Shown piece after piece: positions 9,977-18,908 of a DNA stretch of 64,000 nucleotides. Location of the stretch: NCBI GenBank assembly GCA_024867545.1, contig JANFNE010000003.1, positions 2,046,001 to 2,110,000 on the forward strand, given 5' to 3'. Positions within the stretch are counted from its first letter, which is position 1. Each line of letters begins with the position of its first letter. A program made the translations under genes and the position numbers. The notes beneath the pieces are model-generated. The model was not told the DNA's origin and searched no databases. It saw nothing but the letters and a program-made list of their open reading frames with translations. This DNA comes from Phytopythium helicoides (Eukaryota; Oomycota; Peronosporomycetes; Pythiales; Pythiaceae).

Positions 9977-11224
9977 TCATTTCCCCTTCTTTTGCTGTGT
10001 CGACTGCAGCAGCAACGTCTCCATCTCTCGATATATGAGCCCCACATCATCCTTGTACGACTTGATCACGAGGCGAGCCAGACGATTCCATTCTTCTGGG
10101 TTGCAGACTCCCAGTCCTGTCGGAACCAATCGAGCGTATGACCGCATTACTGCTTGGCTTCCGGATTGCTTGTCCCCGTCGGCAGGCGGAGCACGCTCCA
10201 CAACGATCCAGCCAGTTTCATCCGTGCAATGGCCAAAGAGCTCGTTTTCGCCTTCAGATACCACGCGCCAGACCAACACCAATCGATCGGAGGTGTCCAT
10301 GTATCTCCGAGCAGCTAGCTTTTCGTTGAGATAAGTCTTTGGTTCGTCTTCTGTTCTGCACGCCAGTCGAAGTTTGACTGCGACCGTGTGCTCCGGTCGA
10401 TCAACGCCGTGGTACGGATGATAAGTGGCACACTCGCTGCTTGAATCGCTGCTACCAGTACCACCAACTAGCCACCTGGCCCATGACTCCCACACGGCAT
10501 CCATGACGAGCTGGAAGTCGAACGGCAGCAGCCGTTCATCGCGCAGCTCCACTGCAGACGACGACTCGCCATCCTGTTGCTCAGGCGAGAGCTGCACGAA
10601 CTTGGCGTTCCACACCTTGTCTCTAGGCGTGTGCATGTGCTTCCCAATCAACCGCGAGGCCGCGTCGCTCCCGCGCTCCGAGAAGACGACGTCCACGAGC
10701 GCATACGCCGGGTCCAGTCCCTCTGCCAGCGCGTCCAGCGCCGCGCGGTCCTCGTCGTCCAGCGCATGCACCAGCTCTGCCTGGTCGGCCCACTCGTTAG
10801 CCACGCGCTCGCTCCACGCCTTGGCTGCGGCCGCATGCGCCGCCACCTCCTGCTTGAGCCTCGCGTTCTCCATCTCGGCGCGCCTCCTGTCCGCCAGCCT
10901 CCGCCTCGCCACGTGGCGCCACACGTGCTGGTGCCTGCGCAGCCGCTCGGGGAACAGGATGGACGTGCGCAGCGCGTTCAGCGCGTCCGCGAGCTGCTCC
11001 GCCTGCTCCCGCAGCGCCAGCAGCTCGCGGCGCTCGCGCTCGCGCGTCGTCGACTGCTTCTTCTTGGGTTTTGTGGGCTCCAGAGCGCCGTCAGAGGCGT
11101 GCGAGGGCTCGTCGGAACCGCCAGACGCAGTCGAAGCGTCCACAGGCAGCGACAAGGGCAGCAGCGCGGCGGGAGACGCGTCCAGCGACGCCAGCAGTGC
11201 GTCCGCCTCCTCCAGCGACAGCAT
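9977..11224 (-). CDS. bZIP-like/START-like protein, class I
   Basis: Intact single exon, 415 aa from ATG 11224. N-terminal acidic segment MLSLEEADALLASLDASPAA, basic region KKKQSTTRERERRELLALRE at about residues 80-100, then VWRHVARRRLADRRRAEMEN, an Ala-rich helix, and DPAYALVDVVFSERG. The START-like half has VELRDERLLPFDFQLVMDAV, DRPEHTVAVKLRL, ARRYMDTSDRLVLVWRVVSE, CTDETGWIVVERA, MRSYARLVP and KSYKDDVGLIYREMETLLL. It is an inverted near-copy of the gene at 21688. Their 5' halves look almost identical and the segment around residues 240-290 differs sharply. Divergent from the CR-type gene at 11529, with about 300 bp shared upstream. Confidence 0.78.
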   Translation of the reverse strand: MLSLEEADALLASLDASPAALLPLSLPVDASTASGGSDEPSHASDGALEPTKPKKKQSTTRERERRELLALREQAEQLADALNALRTSILFPERLRRHQHVWRHVARRRLADRRRAEMENARLKQEVAAHAAAAKAWSERVANEWADQAELVHALDDEDRAALDALAEGLDPAYALVDVVFSERGSDAASRLIGKHMHTPRDKVWNAKFVQLSPEQQDGESSSAVELRDERLLPFDFQLVMDAVWESWARWLVGGTGSSDSSSECATYHPYHGVDRPEHTVAVKLRLACRTEDEPKTYLNEKLAARRYMDTSDRLVLVWRVVSEGENELFGHCTDETGWIVVERAPPADGDKQSGSQAVMRSYARLVPTGLGVCNPEEWNRLARLVIKSYKDDVGLIYREMETLLLQSTQQKKGK

Positions 11225-11528
11225 CTTGCGGCAACGACGCCGCACGTCACATGGGCATTCGGCAATACATGCTTGTGTATCGGAATCAACAATATTATAT
11301 CATACGAAAACAGATCCCACTATAATATAGAGGTTTCATCTCCTTCCACCCCGCGTTGCCGCCAGACTGCCGAGAAGTTGGAGGCCGCGCGTGCCGCCAG
11401 ATCTGGCGCGCCGCCAGGTCGGCAGCCATGCAGGTATGCAGCAACTCGGCGAGTGCTCGGCAGTGGGCAGATCGCCATTCGCCAAGTGACCGGAAAGCCG
11501 CGGTCGAGAGCTGTCAGCACTAACGGAG
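11225..11528. promoter_or_regulatory. Divergent promoter region between 9977 and 11529 genes
   Basis: About 300 bp between two head-to-head ATGs. It includes an AT-rich stretch (AACAATATTATATCATACG, about 11286-11304) in otherwise GC-rich DNA, suited to a core promoter. No coding support. Confidence 0.35.
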
Positions 11529-14500
11529 ATGAAGCGGAAGAGCGAGTCGAGCGGCGGCACGCAGTCTCCACTGTCCGTCAAGGTGTCGCGGGTCGTGTGG
11601 AGAGTTCTCCTAGAAAACATCCCTTCCAAGACCGTGAAGAAGCAGAAGAAGGACCTCACAGTCGACGAGGACGCGCTGCGTCGCAACCGCACGAACCCCC
11701 GCGAGCTCGCCAACGAGATCTTCCGCATCACGCAGCACGCTTACGACGGCATTTGTTTCAAGAAGCTGGAGGAGTGCGAGCGCGAGTTGTGCACTGCAGT
11801 GAGCGCGATCCTGGACACGGATGCAACTGTAGCAGCGGAGCAAGCTCAAGCTCAAGCTCAAGCTCCAGCGGCCGCGGCCGCGGCAGCACCACCACCAACA
11901 GCAGTGGGAGGAGACGACGATCCCATGGAGGGTCTATCGGCGGGCTTGTCGGCAGCTGTGGTTGGGGGCGACGGTGTGGACCAGGCGACGGGAGGCGGTG
12001 ACGCTGAGATGCTGGATGCAGAGGAGTCTGCTGCAGTGACAGTGAAGCGTGACACGAACACGGAGACCCTGAGCCAGAAGGCGTCGCAAGCCGTGTGGAG
12101 AGTCATCAAGGACGAGTTTCCTGCTGGCACGACGTGTGTGGAGCTGAATTTCAACGAGGAGAGGCTTGGTGGTCTCGAGAACGATAAATTCGGATTGGTA
12201 GACCTGTTGAACGCAACGATTCTTGATACTTACAAATCGGTGGACATTTCCGCGACACACAAAGCACTTGGGAAAATCTCATCAGTGACGTCGGAAGTAA
12301 TGGATGTGATCGAGAAGCACAACGCGAAGGACCAAAAGAGTACTAAAGGCCTCGTAAACGCCTTCAGTGCTGACTACCGCGGCATTGCCGACGAAAAGTT
12401 CGAGCAACACCTGACAAGATGCCGCGAACTGTACTCCAGCAACAGCACCAACTACACCGCTCCGTACGTGACGATCACACAGAGCTCGGGTTTCGGCAAG
12501 AGCCGCGTCGTGTACCAGCTCGCACAGAAGCTTGAGACTCAACCAACGAGCAACATGCGGCTGCTGTACATGTGCGCGCGAGACATCCGTGGGTCGACGG
12601 GTTTTCCTGTGGCCACTCCAGAGCTCTTCTCGTTCTTCTTTCCCAGCGCGAATGAAATATCGATTGCCAAGCGACTGCAGTGCGCACTCGATTACGCTCT
12701 TGCGGATTGGTGGTCGGTGCAGCGCGAATGGAATGGTGTGTTTCGTGCGAAGGATCAATGTGTGAGCCAGCAGTTGGCTGCCAAACTGGCAGCTTCGTTG
12801 GCACAGCAGACAGCAGCACTGTCCACGGAGAACACCGAGAATACCAATCCACCACCACCCGATGATGCCGTCCTGGTGGTCGTCATCGACGAAGCGAGGT
12901 CGCTGCTCCACAAGGTCGATGAGCGCAGCGTCACGTACTTCAGTCTTCTACGTCGAGCGTTGACTCGAGCGAATGGTGCATTGTGGGAGGACAAGGAAGA
13001 GGGTAAACCTAAGCCATCGATCTTCGCGGTACTGGTGGACACGAACCCACAGATCGACGACCTCACAACACCATCGTGTGAAGATCCGTCGTCTCGCAGC
13101 GGAAAGCCAGATAGTACGCGACTGTTTCCGCCGTTCGTGCTGACCCAGACGATGGATGTGTTTCTCAAGTGTTCAAAGCCAATCGCGATCGAGCGAGAGC
13201 CTGTTCCATTCGACTACAAGCGGTGTGTGTTGGAGACGAATGCTGGCAAGATTGTGGAGACGCTGCTCGCCATGGGTCGACCGTTGTGGTACACGCACTA
13301 CACCAAGGTAGCTAAGAAGGATCGCTTGCAAGAAGTGCTGATCCTCGGCGGTAGAAAGCTGCTATGTGGACTGGATCCGACAAAGGAGGTGTCCTACAAG
13401 GATGATACGATGCATGGTGTGGCGGCGTTGCTGTGTCGACTCGGCTTGCGTCCACAGTCGAGCTCCGCGTTCGCTTCGCAAGTCGTGGCCAACTTCATGG
13501 CGGTACTCCACGCCGTCAACTACACGCACGACGCGCACATCAGCGGGTACATTTCGGAGCCTTTCCTGACGTTCGCAGCGACGCGTATGTGGTACACGCG
13601 TCACCCATCGTCGTTGACGGAACACATGCTCCCCCAGTTCGGGGAGCTGCTGGTGAAAGGCGTTCTTGACGTCGGAGGGATCGGTGAGGTGGTGGCTCGC
13701 ATTTTCCTGTTGCTGGCGATGGATGCTGCCATTATGAGGAACACGAAGGTCGACGCTGTAGCTGGCGCGAGATCCGGCCTCGACTCTGACAAACACCGTT
13801 TCCGGGGTCAGTTCTGTACGGTCTCGCAGTTGCTGGCGGAGCTGGATGGGACTGCTGGTAAGGAGAACAGTCACGATTTTCTTCGAGTCACCATCGAGGT
13901 GAGGCATGTTGCGACGACTGGCACGAGCAGTGGATCAACGAGTGATGCAGTGAGTGACTCTGTGAGTGACTCTGTGAGTGACGCTGCGAGTGACTCTGTG
14001 AGTGATGCGGCGAGTGACACAGCGAGTGGCACCACAGAGTCGAACCCGAGGCAGCCGAAGAAGAGAAAGTCCGCCAACGAGGATAGTACGTTGGGAGGCT
14101 CCAGCAGCCACCAGGCGAGCAAGTCGAAGAAAACGAAGAAGTTCATCAAGTATGAAGAACCCACCGAGCTTGAGAAGGCGCACTGGAAGACGTGGATGGA
14201 GTCGTGGAAGCAGTGGCATGTCGGGTTCAGCCACTTCGTGGAGCTGACGCAAGTCCCGACGAAGAAGACGCTGTGGTGTATGCTGGGACGTCGTGCCGCG
14301 GGGGTGCTTCCGGGCGGTCAGAAGGGAGCCGATTTGATCGTACCTATCTTCCGTCGAGACCCCGACGAGGTGTCGTATATGCTGGTGCAAGTGAAGAACG
14401 TCGACGGCCAGGACGACAACTTCCCGCGTTCTGCTCTCAGCCTCATGACGCCATCGAATGTGTTCGAGAAAAAAGGAACGCACGGAATCGAGCACGAGCT

Positions 14501-14975
14501 GTCGGAGTTCTCGTCGAAGGACATCATCCGGGTCTTCATGGGTCTGCGTCAGAGCAACAAGAATGGTGGTGCGCGGTCGTATTTCATGGACGGCACGGGG
14601 GAGGACGATATCGGCGCGTACACGTTGTGTCTTCGCGGTATGTGCAAGAACCCCGAGTTCAGTAGTCGGATTCAGTCGGAGCCACATGAGCATTGGCCGT
14701 TCTTGGGGAATGGGATTTGGGAACGTCTGAAGGAGCTCGCGGAGTCGGCGAGGGGGAGCTCGATGGAGGCGATCCGTGCGGATTTGAAGCATCGGAAGAA
14801 GCATGGGGGCGATATTTGCAAGGAGTTACCGGATGATGAAGTGTTGGAAGCCGCGAGACATACGCTCGAAGTTGTGGAGTACGGGCGGATGCCAGACGGA
14901 AAGGAGATGAAGTTTGGTGGTGGTGGTGCATCTGGATCTGGGTCTGGATCTGCTGCTGCTGCTGCTGGTGTTTGA
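11529..14975 (+). CDS. Crinkler/RHS-type (CR) P-loop NTPase with REase-like nuclease domain
   Basis: Intact 1148-aa frame, ATG 11529 to TGA 14973-14975. Two related N-terminal segments (KVSRVVWRVLLENIPSKT and KASQAVWRVIKDEFPAGT) flank an Ala/Gln-rich linker. The NTPase has a degenerate Walker A (QSSGFGKSRVVYQ, about residues 316-328) and Walker B VLVVVIDEARSLL (about 446-458). It is followed by NPQIDDL and a helical region. A Ser/Asp repeat linker (13940-14040) precedes a restriction-endonuclease-like domain with GADLIVPIF and YMLVQVKN (about 933-957), matching a D...QxK active-site pattern. Low-complexity Gly/Ser/Ala tail. CR proteins in fungi and oomycetes combine these folds. No LxLFLAK motif, ubiquitin-like header or signal peptide is visible, so this may be an intracellular or selfish-element protein and not a host-delivered effector. 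Confidence 0.75.
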   Translation: MKRKSESSGGTQSPLSVKVSRVVWRVLLENIPSKTVKKQKKDLTVDEDALRRNRTNPRELANEIFRITQHAYDGICFKKLEECERELCTAVSAILDTDATVAAEQAQAQAQAPAAAAAAAPPPTAVGGDDDPMEGLSAGLSAAVVGGDGVDQATGGGDAEMLDAEESAAVTVKRDTNTETLSQKASQAVWRVIKDEFPAGTTCVELNFNEERLGGLENDKFGLVDLLNATILDTYKSVDISATHKALGKISSVTSEVMDVIEKHNAKDQKSTKGLVNAFSADYRGIADEKFEQHLTRCRELYSSNSTNYTAPYVTITQSSGFGKSRVVYQLAQKLETQPTSNMRLLYMCARDIRGSTGFPVATPELFSFFFPSANEISIAKRLQCALDYALADWWSVQREWNGVFRAKDQCVSQQLAAKLAASLAQQTAALSTENTENTNPPPPDDAVLVVVIDEARSLLHKVDERSVTYFSLLRRALTRANGALWEDKEEGKPKPSIFAVLVDTNPQIDDLTTPSCEDPSSRSGKPDSTRLFPPFVLTQTMDVFLKCSKPIAIEREPVPFDYKRCVLETNAGKIVETLLAMGRPLWYTHYTKVAKKDRLQEVLILGGRKLLCGLDPTKEVSYKDDTMHGVAALLCRLGLRPQSSSAFASQVVANFMAVLHAVNYTHDAHISGYISEPFLTFAATRMWYTRHPSSLTEHMLPQFGELLVKGVLDVGGIGEVVARIFLLLAMDAAIMRNTKVDAVAGARSGLDSDKHRFRGQFCTVSQLLAELDGTAGKENSHDFLRVTIEVRHVATTGTSSGSTSDAVSDSVSDSVSDAASDSVSDAASDTASGTTESNPRQPKKRKSANEDSTLGGSSSHQASKSKKTKKFIKYEEPTELEKAHWKTWMESWKQWHVGFSHFVELTQVPTKKTLWCMLGRRAAGVLPGGQKGADLIVPIFRRDPDEVSYMLVQVKNVDGQDDNFPRSALSLMTPSNVFEKKGTHGIEHELSEFSSKDIIRVFMGLRQSNKNGGARSYFMDGTGEDDIGAYTLCLRGMCKNPEFSSRIQSEPHEHWPFLGNGIWERLKELAESARGSSMEAIRADLKHRKKHGGDICKELPDDEVLEAARHTLEVVEYGRMPDGKEMKFGGGGASGSGSGSAAAAAGV

Positions 14976-15203
14976 CTCCAGGAGTAGAGTGGATGAGCTG
15001 TAGTTGTGGTTTGGTGCATTGCTGCAACGGGTGGTATGGCATGGGTTGGTTGGTTGGGAGTGGGGTGGTGTGAGCGCGTCATTTGGTGCGGTTGAGAAGG
15101 CTTCTGGCATGTGTGGTCGGTATTGTATTGGGTCGGCGGCGTGTGTGTGCGTGTGTGTACCTGTAGTGGTGATGCAGGTCGAATGGAAGTATGTGCGGAG
15201 ATG

Positions 15204-15237
<34 letters not shown>

Positions 15238-15646
15238 TGATCTGTGGTTGCTGTAGTAGTGGTTTGTCCGGTGAGTGGGGAAGGACCAACTACTCCTGAT
15301 TTCGGTTCGCGAAGCTCATGATCGCCGTGGATGCTGGTGCGCTCTGGGTCGAAACGAAGTCACGATGGGTGGTGGTGTGCGCAGGAATCTAGGGTGCTTG
15401 GTCACTTCAAGCCTGTAGGGAAGAAAATGCCAATGCCAATGCCAACACAACAAGCTGAAGATGCGGGTCCCAACACTAACAGTTTCGATAGGGTTTCATA
15501 CCAGTGTGGATGTGATGGGTCAACCCTTTATTCAGTATGGTATACTTTATTCCAGTGTCGTCGCATCCAACACATGCAATGATGTTGATGCGACGGTGGG
15601 TTCGGCTGATGACGGGACGCTACATGGCACTTTGGCTCTCGTCGCT
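14976..15646. other. Intergenic, TG-rich low-complexity DNA
   Basis: Strongly G/T-biased on the plus strand and containing the dinucleotide repeat at 15204-15231. Long frames here are low-complexity artefacts. The distal part (15540-15646) is the putative promoter of the gene starting at 15647. Confidence 0.5.
15204..15231. repeat. (GT)n microsatellite
   Basis: An uninterrupted run of about 14 GT dinucleotides, followed by TATGTGTTG. Shorter GT runs lie upstream near 15140-15160. Confidence 0.9.
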
Positions 15647-16966
15647 ATGGCGTCCAACGAGGCCGTGGACGACGCCATGGATGTGGACGTCGTGATGGAC
15701 GGCGCGGTGGACGTGGCGGCCCTGGACGCGGCCATGTTGGCGCCGGACGAGGCGGACGCGCTTCTGGCGGCGCTCGAGCGCTCCGAGCCGCTGCCGCAGC
15801 TCCCAGACCCTCCACGGTCTCCGCTGCGGACTTGTGCGGATGGCAGCAGCACCAGGAGCAAGTCCACCACTACGTTGACGCTGTCTAAGCGAGAACGGGA
15901 GCGGCGGGAGCTCGTGGCGCTGAGGGAGGACTCCAAGGAGCTCGCCAAGCGGTTGGAGAGCCTCCGCGCGACGGTGGCGTACGGACGCAGGCTCAGTGCG
16001 CGCCAGTCGATATGGAGACACATTGCTCGCCGCCACTTGGCGGATCGCAGACGAGCAGAGCGCGAGAACGCGAGGCTGAGAGCCGACTTGACGCGACAGC
16101 TCCGGTTCGCGCAGGAGATTCGCGGCAAAGCGGAGACCTATGCCGAGTCCGAGCGACCTGCGCCTTCGACAGTGCCCGTTACAGAGCGTAGACCGCCGTA
16201 CGCGCTTGAGGATCGAGATCGCGTCGTGCTCGAGCAGCTTGTGGCAGAACTGGACCTAGCGTACGGACTCGTGGACTCAGTCTTTGACGCGAAGGTTCCG
16301 ACGGACGCGGTGAGCTGCGTCGACTCGTCGTACTACAGCATCCGCAAGACGCAGCTCGTCGAGAACGAGGGCGGGGGCGAAAACGGTCACAACCTGGCGT
16401 GGGTCGAGCTGCGCGACGCGCGCGTCATCCCATTCGACTTTCAGCAGGTCATCGACGCCGTGTGGCGCTCCTGGGTCGTTTGGCACATGGGCAGCACGAA
16501 TCTCAACACTGGCGCGTGGAGCTCCAGTCGGAGGTATCATGGCATCGACCGGCCCGAGCACACGTTAGCGCTCAAGTTTCGTCTGCGCAGCATCAAGCCC
16601 AACCAGATGCCAACCTATCTGCACGAGAAGGTGACGGTGCGGAGGTATCTTGACCGCGACCGACTCGTGCTCGTGTGGCGGTGCATGTCTGAGGGTGAGC
16701 AGGACTATGCTGGTCTGTCAACTGACGAGACCGAGTGGGTCATCGTCGAGCGAGCCGGACTGCACGGACCCGGAGGTGGTCCGGAGTACGCTGTGATCCG
16801 TTCATGCGTGCGGATTCTACCATCGAGCACTGCTTCCGCCGCCAGTGCGAGGGACGGCCGCGCGTTCACGAACCTCGTCATCAAGTCGTACGAGGACGAC
16901 GCCAACTTTGCGCTGCGCGAGATGGAGGCCATGCTGCTGCGCGCCAGCCAGGCGGCGGCGAGTTAG
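15647..16966 (+). CDS. bZIP-like/START-like protein, class I
   Basis: Intact single exon. The frame is open from ATG 15461, but ATG 15647 (439 aa) is preferred because it begins the acidic, paralogue-like N-terminus MASNEAVDDAMDVDVVMDGA with DEADALLAALE. Basic region LSKRERERRELVALRED about residues 78-95, then IWRHIARRHLADRRRAEREN at about 120-140 and LVAELDLAYGLVDSVFD. START-like half: VELRDARVIPFDFQQVIDAV, DRPEHTLALKFRL, VRRYLDRDRLVLVWR, STDETEWVIVERA, IRSCVRILP, KSYEDDANFALREMEAMLL. Probable nuclear regulator. No introns or lesions seen. Confidence 0.78.
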   Translation: MASNEAVDDAMDVDVVMDGAVDVAALDAAMLAPDEADALLAALERSEPLPQLPDPPRSPLRTCADGSSTRSKSTTTLTLSKRERERRELVALREDSKELAKRLESLRATVAYGRRLSARQSIWRHIARRHLADRRRAERENARLRADLTRQLRFAQEIRGKAETYAESERPAPSTVPVTERRPPYALEDRDRVVLEQLVAELDLAYGLVDSVFDAKVPTDAVSCVDSSYYSIRKTQLVENEGGGENGHNLAWVELRDARVIPFDFQQVIDAVWRSWVVWHMGSTNLNTGAWSSSRRYHGIDRPEHTLALKFRLRSIKPNQMPTYLHEKVTVRRYLDRDRLVLVWRCMSEGEQDYAGLSTDETEWVIVERAGLHGPGGGPEYAVIRSCVRILPSSTASAASARDGRAFTNLVIKSYEDDANFALREMEAMLLRASQAAAS

Positions 16967-17515
16967 GTTAAGTTATGCCTCGGCTCGAGGTCCCTCGAGT
17001 CGAGTGGTGTGAATAGGTATGATGTGCGAGTGAAAGCACGAGAAGGAACGAATGAATGCAAGCCAAGTGCGTGGCTCTTTCGCCAGTGCGCAACTGTGCA
17101 ATGCTGTCCGAGACAACCGTTGATGGGCATCAAAACGTCCACCTGAAACGGCGGAAGTCACGTCAAGCCGCCATGTTGGTCGGCTTCAGCACCGGAACTG
17201 GTTGCACAGCGACCAACTCGCTCGAGCAAACCAGACCAACAGACCGCGTTGAGCTTGGCGCGCGCGGTCCAAGCGGACGGGGGAGGTGACGCCAACCCAC
17301 ATGGTGGGTACACCTGTCAGGCCATCACCGGGATGCGTGACGACAAGTACAGTGGCTCCACAAATGCATTTCGATCGTTTCGAAATCAATTTCGACTGTT
17401 CCGAAATCCATTCCGATCGTTCCGAAATGCGTTTCAGCCAATCATCTTCGCGGATTTATGAAAGCATTTCGAAATATCCGATACGGTGCTCACTTGATCA
17501 CCTCGCGTGTCGCCC
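16967..17515. promoter_or_regulatory. Upstream region of 17516 gene
   Basis: No coding region supported. The 3' part holds the 21-bp tandem palindromic array (17366-17428), a CCAAT-type box AGCCAATCAT at 17436-17445 (80 bp before ATG 17516), and one more GCATTTCGAAAT-like site at about 17464. Confidence 0.4.
17366..17428. repeat. Three 21-bp tandem units with palindromic cores
   Basis: Units at 17366-17386, 17387-17407 and 17408-17428 follow the pattern NNATTYCGAYYGTTYCGAAAT. Each is an imperfect palindrome (ATTTCGA facing TTCGAAAT). A fourth degenerate half follows and a related site sits at about 17464. Position (90-150 bp upstream of ATG 17516), regular spacing and palindromy suggest binding sites for a dimeric factor, possibly of the bZIP type encoded here (inference). 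Confidence 0.55.
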
Positions 17516-18814
17516 ATGAGCCCGCCGGCGTCGCCCGGGGCCTCGCTGGCCTCGCTGTTCGCGCTCGAGGGCGACGGCAGCTCGCCCTCGGACGCCTCGG
17601 CCCTCAGCTTCTCTGCGCTGCTGTTCTCGGAGGACCTGGAGGCGTCGCTGGCGTCGCTGGAGGCCTCACCGTCGGCCGTGGACGCCGCGGACGCCAAAGT
17701 CGCGCGAGAAAAGGCGCTGGCCGTGAAGCGCCGGCGCGCGCACCGCCAGCGCGTCAAGAGCCAAGCGCAGCACCTCAAGTCGCAGCTCGTGGAGCTCTCG
17801 GCCGAGCTGCAGCGGCTCCGCGGCGTCCGTGGCGATGCGGGGCTGGCCCACGCCTCTCGCGTTCGGATCTGGAGGAGCATGGCGGCTCGGCAGAAGGAGG
17901 CCCGGACGGCGGCCGTGGCGCAGAACAGGAAGCTGAGAGCGCAGGTCCTGCACCGACAGACGCAGCTGAGAGGGCTCTTCAACGCTCTCGAGCGACGCCC
18001 GCTGCTGTCGGATGGGCCGGCGACGACGCTCAAGGACGACAGCAAGCGGCCGGTGATGGAGCCGTCCGACTCGCCGCTCTTTGAAGCCTTCCTGGACGAA
18101 CTCGACACAGCCTACGCCCAGACAGACGACGTGATGCGCACGTCCGGCGTTGCGGCACTTCCCGAGCAAAGCCGCAGCCAGAAAGTCTCGCGGAAATGGG
18201 ACGCCGACAGAGGAAGCACGGTCTTCGAGCTCGTGGACGCTCGCGTGCTGCCCTTCAGCTTTGTGCAGACGCGCTCTGTGCTATGGCAGTCGATCGTGCG
18301 CGTGCACTGCCGATACCCACAGGAAGTCTACTCGCGTGCTGAGGACCCGGACAACACGATCGCCGTCAAGTGTCATGTCGAGTGCCACGTGCGCAGCAAG
18401 AACGAGACGGCGCCACTCGTCGTCTACCTCGTGCTGCGCCGCTACACTGAAGCTGATCGCACTGTGCTCGTCTGGCGCGCGCTGTCTGAAGGAAGAGGCT
18501 CGCTCTCGGGGCTATACTCAGATGAGACTGGCTGGACAGTGTTGCGTCCCAAGACTGGCAGCAGTGCAGTTGGCGACGGCGCCACGACCATGGAGACGTG
18601 CACACGCTTCGAGCCTATTTGCTCCGCTCCTAGTGGGTTCAAGGGAGCTAGTGGCAGTGGAGACGCCGATTTGTTCACGACACTGCTGGTTAGCACGGTC
18701 GACCAGGACAACCAGGACATCACGCACCTTATGGCTGACTTGATACTCAAGGACTTGCTCGGAGCTCACCTGTCATCGGTCGATTTATCAACTGATGCCG
18801 GCTTTTCGAAATGA
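17516..18814 (+). CDS. bZIP-like/START-like protein, class II
   Basis: Intact single exon, 432 aa. ATG 17516 chosen; a GTG three codons upstream is not needed. Ser/Ala/acidic N-terminus, then the most canonical bZIP region of the window: EKALAVKRRRAHRQRVKSQA (about residues 64-84) followed by Leu heptads (HLKSQLVELSAELQRL). The second helical block is IWRSMAARQKEARTAAVAQN. START-like half: EAFLDELDTAYAQTDDVM, FELVDARVLPFSFVQTRSVL, DNTIAVKCHV, VLRRYTEADRTVLVWRALSE, YSDETGWTVL and a C-terminal helix ending LILKDLLG. A nuclear transcription factor is the best guess. Its promoter holds the palindromic tandem repeat. Confidence 0.8.
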   Translation: MSPPASPGASLASLFALEGDGSSPSDASALSFSALLFSEDLEASLASLEASPSAVDAADAKVAREKALAVKRRRAHRQRVKSQAQHLKSQLVELSAELQRLRGVRGDAGLAHASRVRIWRSMAARQKEARTAAVAQNRKLRAQVLHRQTQLRGLFNALERRPLLSDGPATTLKDDSKRPVMEPSDSPLFEAFLDELDTAYAQTDDVMRTSGVAALPEQSRSQKVSRKWDADRGSTVFELVDARVLPFSFVQTRSVLWQSIVRVHCRYPQEVYSRAEDPDNTIAVKCHVECHVRSKNETAPLVVYLVLRRYTEADRTVLVWRALSEGRGSLSGLYSDETGWTVLRPKTGSSAVGDGATTMETCTRFEPICSAPSGFKGASGSGDADLFTTLLVSTVDQDNQDITHLMADLILKDLLGAHLSSVDLSTDAGFSK

Positions 18815-18908
18815 GTAGTATGAGGATTTATCTATCGGTTTGTTGTTGTATCTGTAGGGCAGTTTGTTGTGTGCAATGGATGGTATCGAATGAAAGCAGT
18901 CTCTGTTA

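Noticed and set aside
10577..12001. 474-aa plus-strand frame across two genes
   Set aside because: Runs antisense to the 9977 gene and out of frame through the start of the 11529 gene. It is His/Arg/Gln-rich shadow sequence without a domain.
11529..14975. Classical host-delivered Crinkler effector
   Set aside because: No LxLFLAK-type motif, ubiquitin-like header or signal peptide in the N-terminal 130 residues; only the NTPase/nuclease body fits the CR type.
14672..15289. Minus-strand 205-aa frame rich in Thr-His and Pro
   Set aside because: Created by the complement of the GT microsatellite and TG-rich spacer; overlaps the end of the CR gene.
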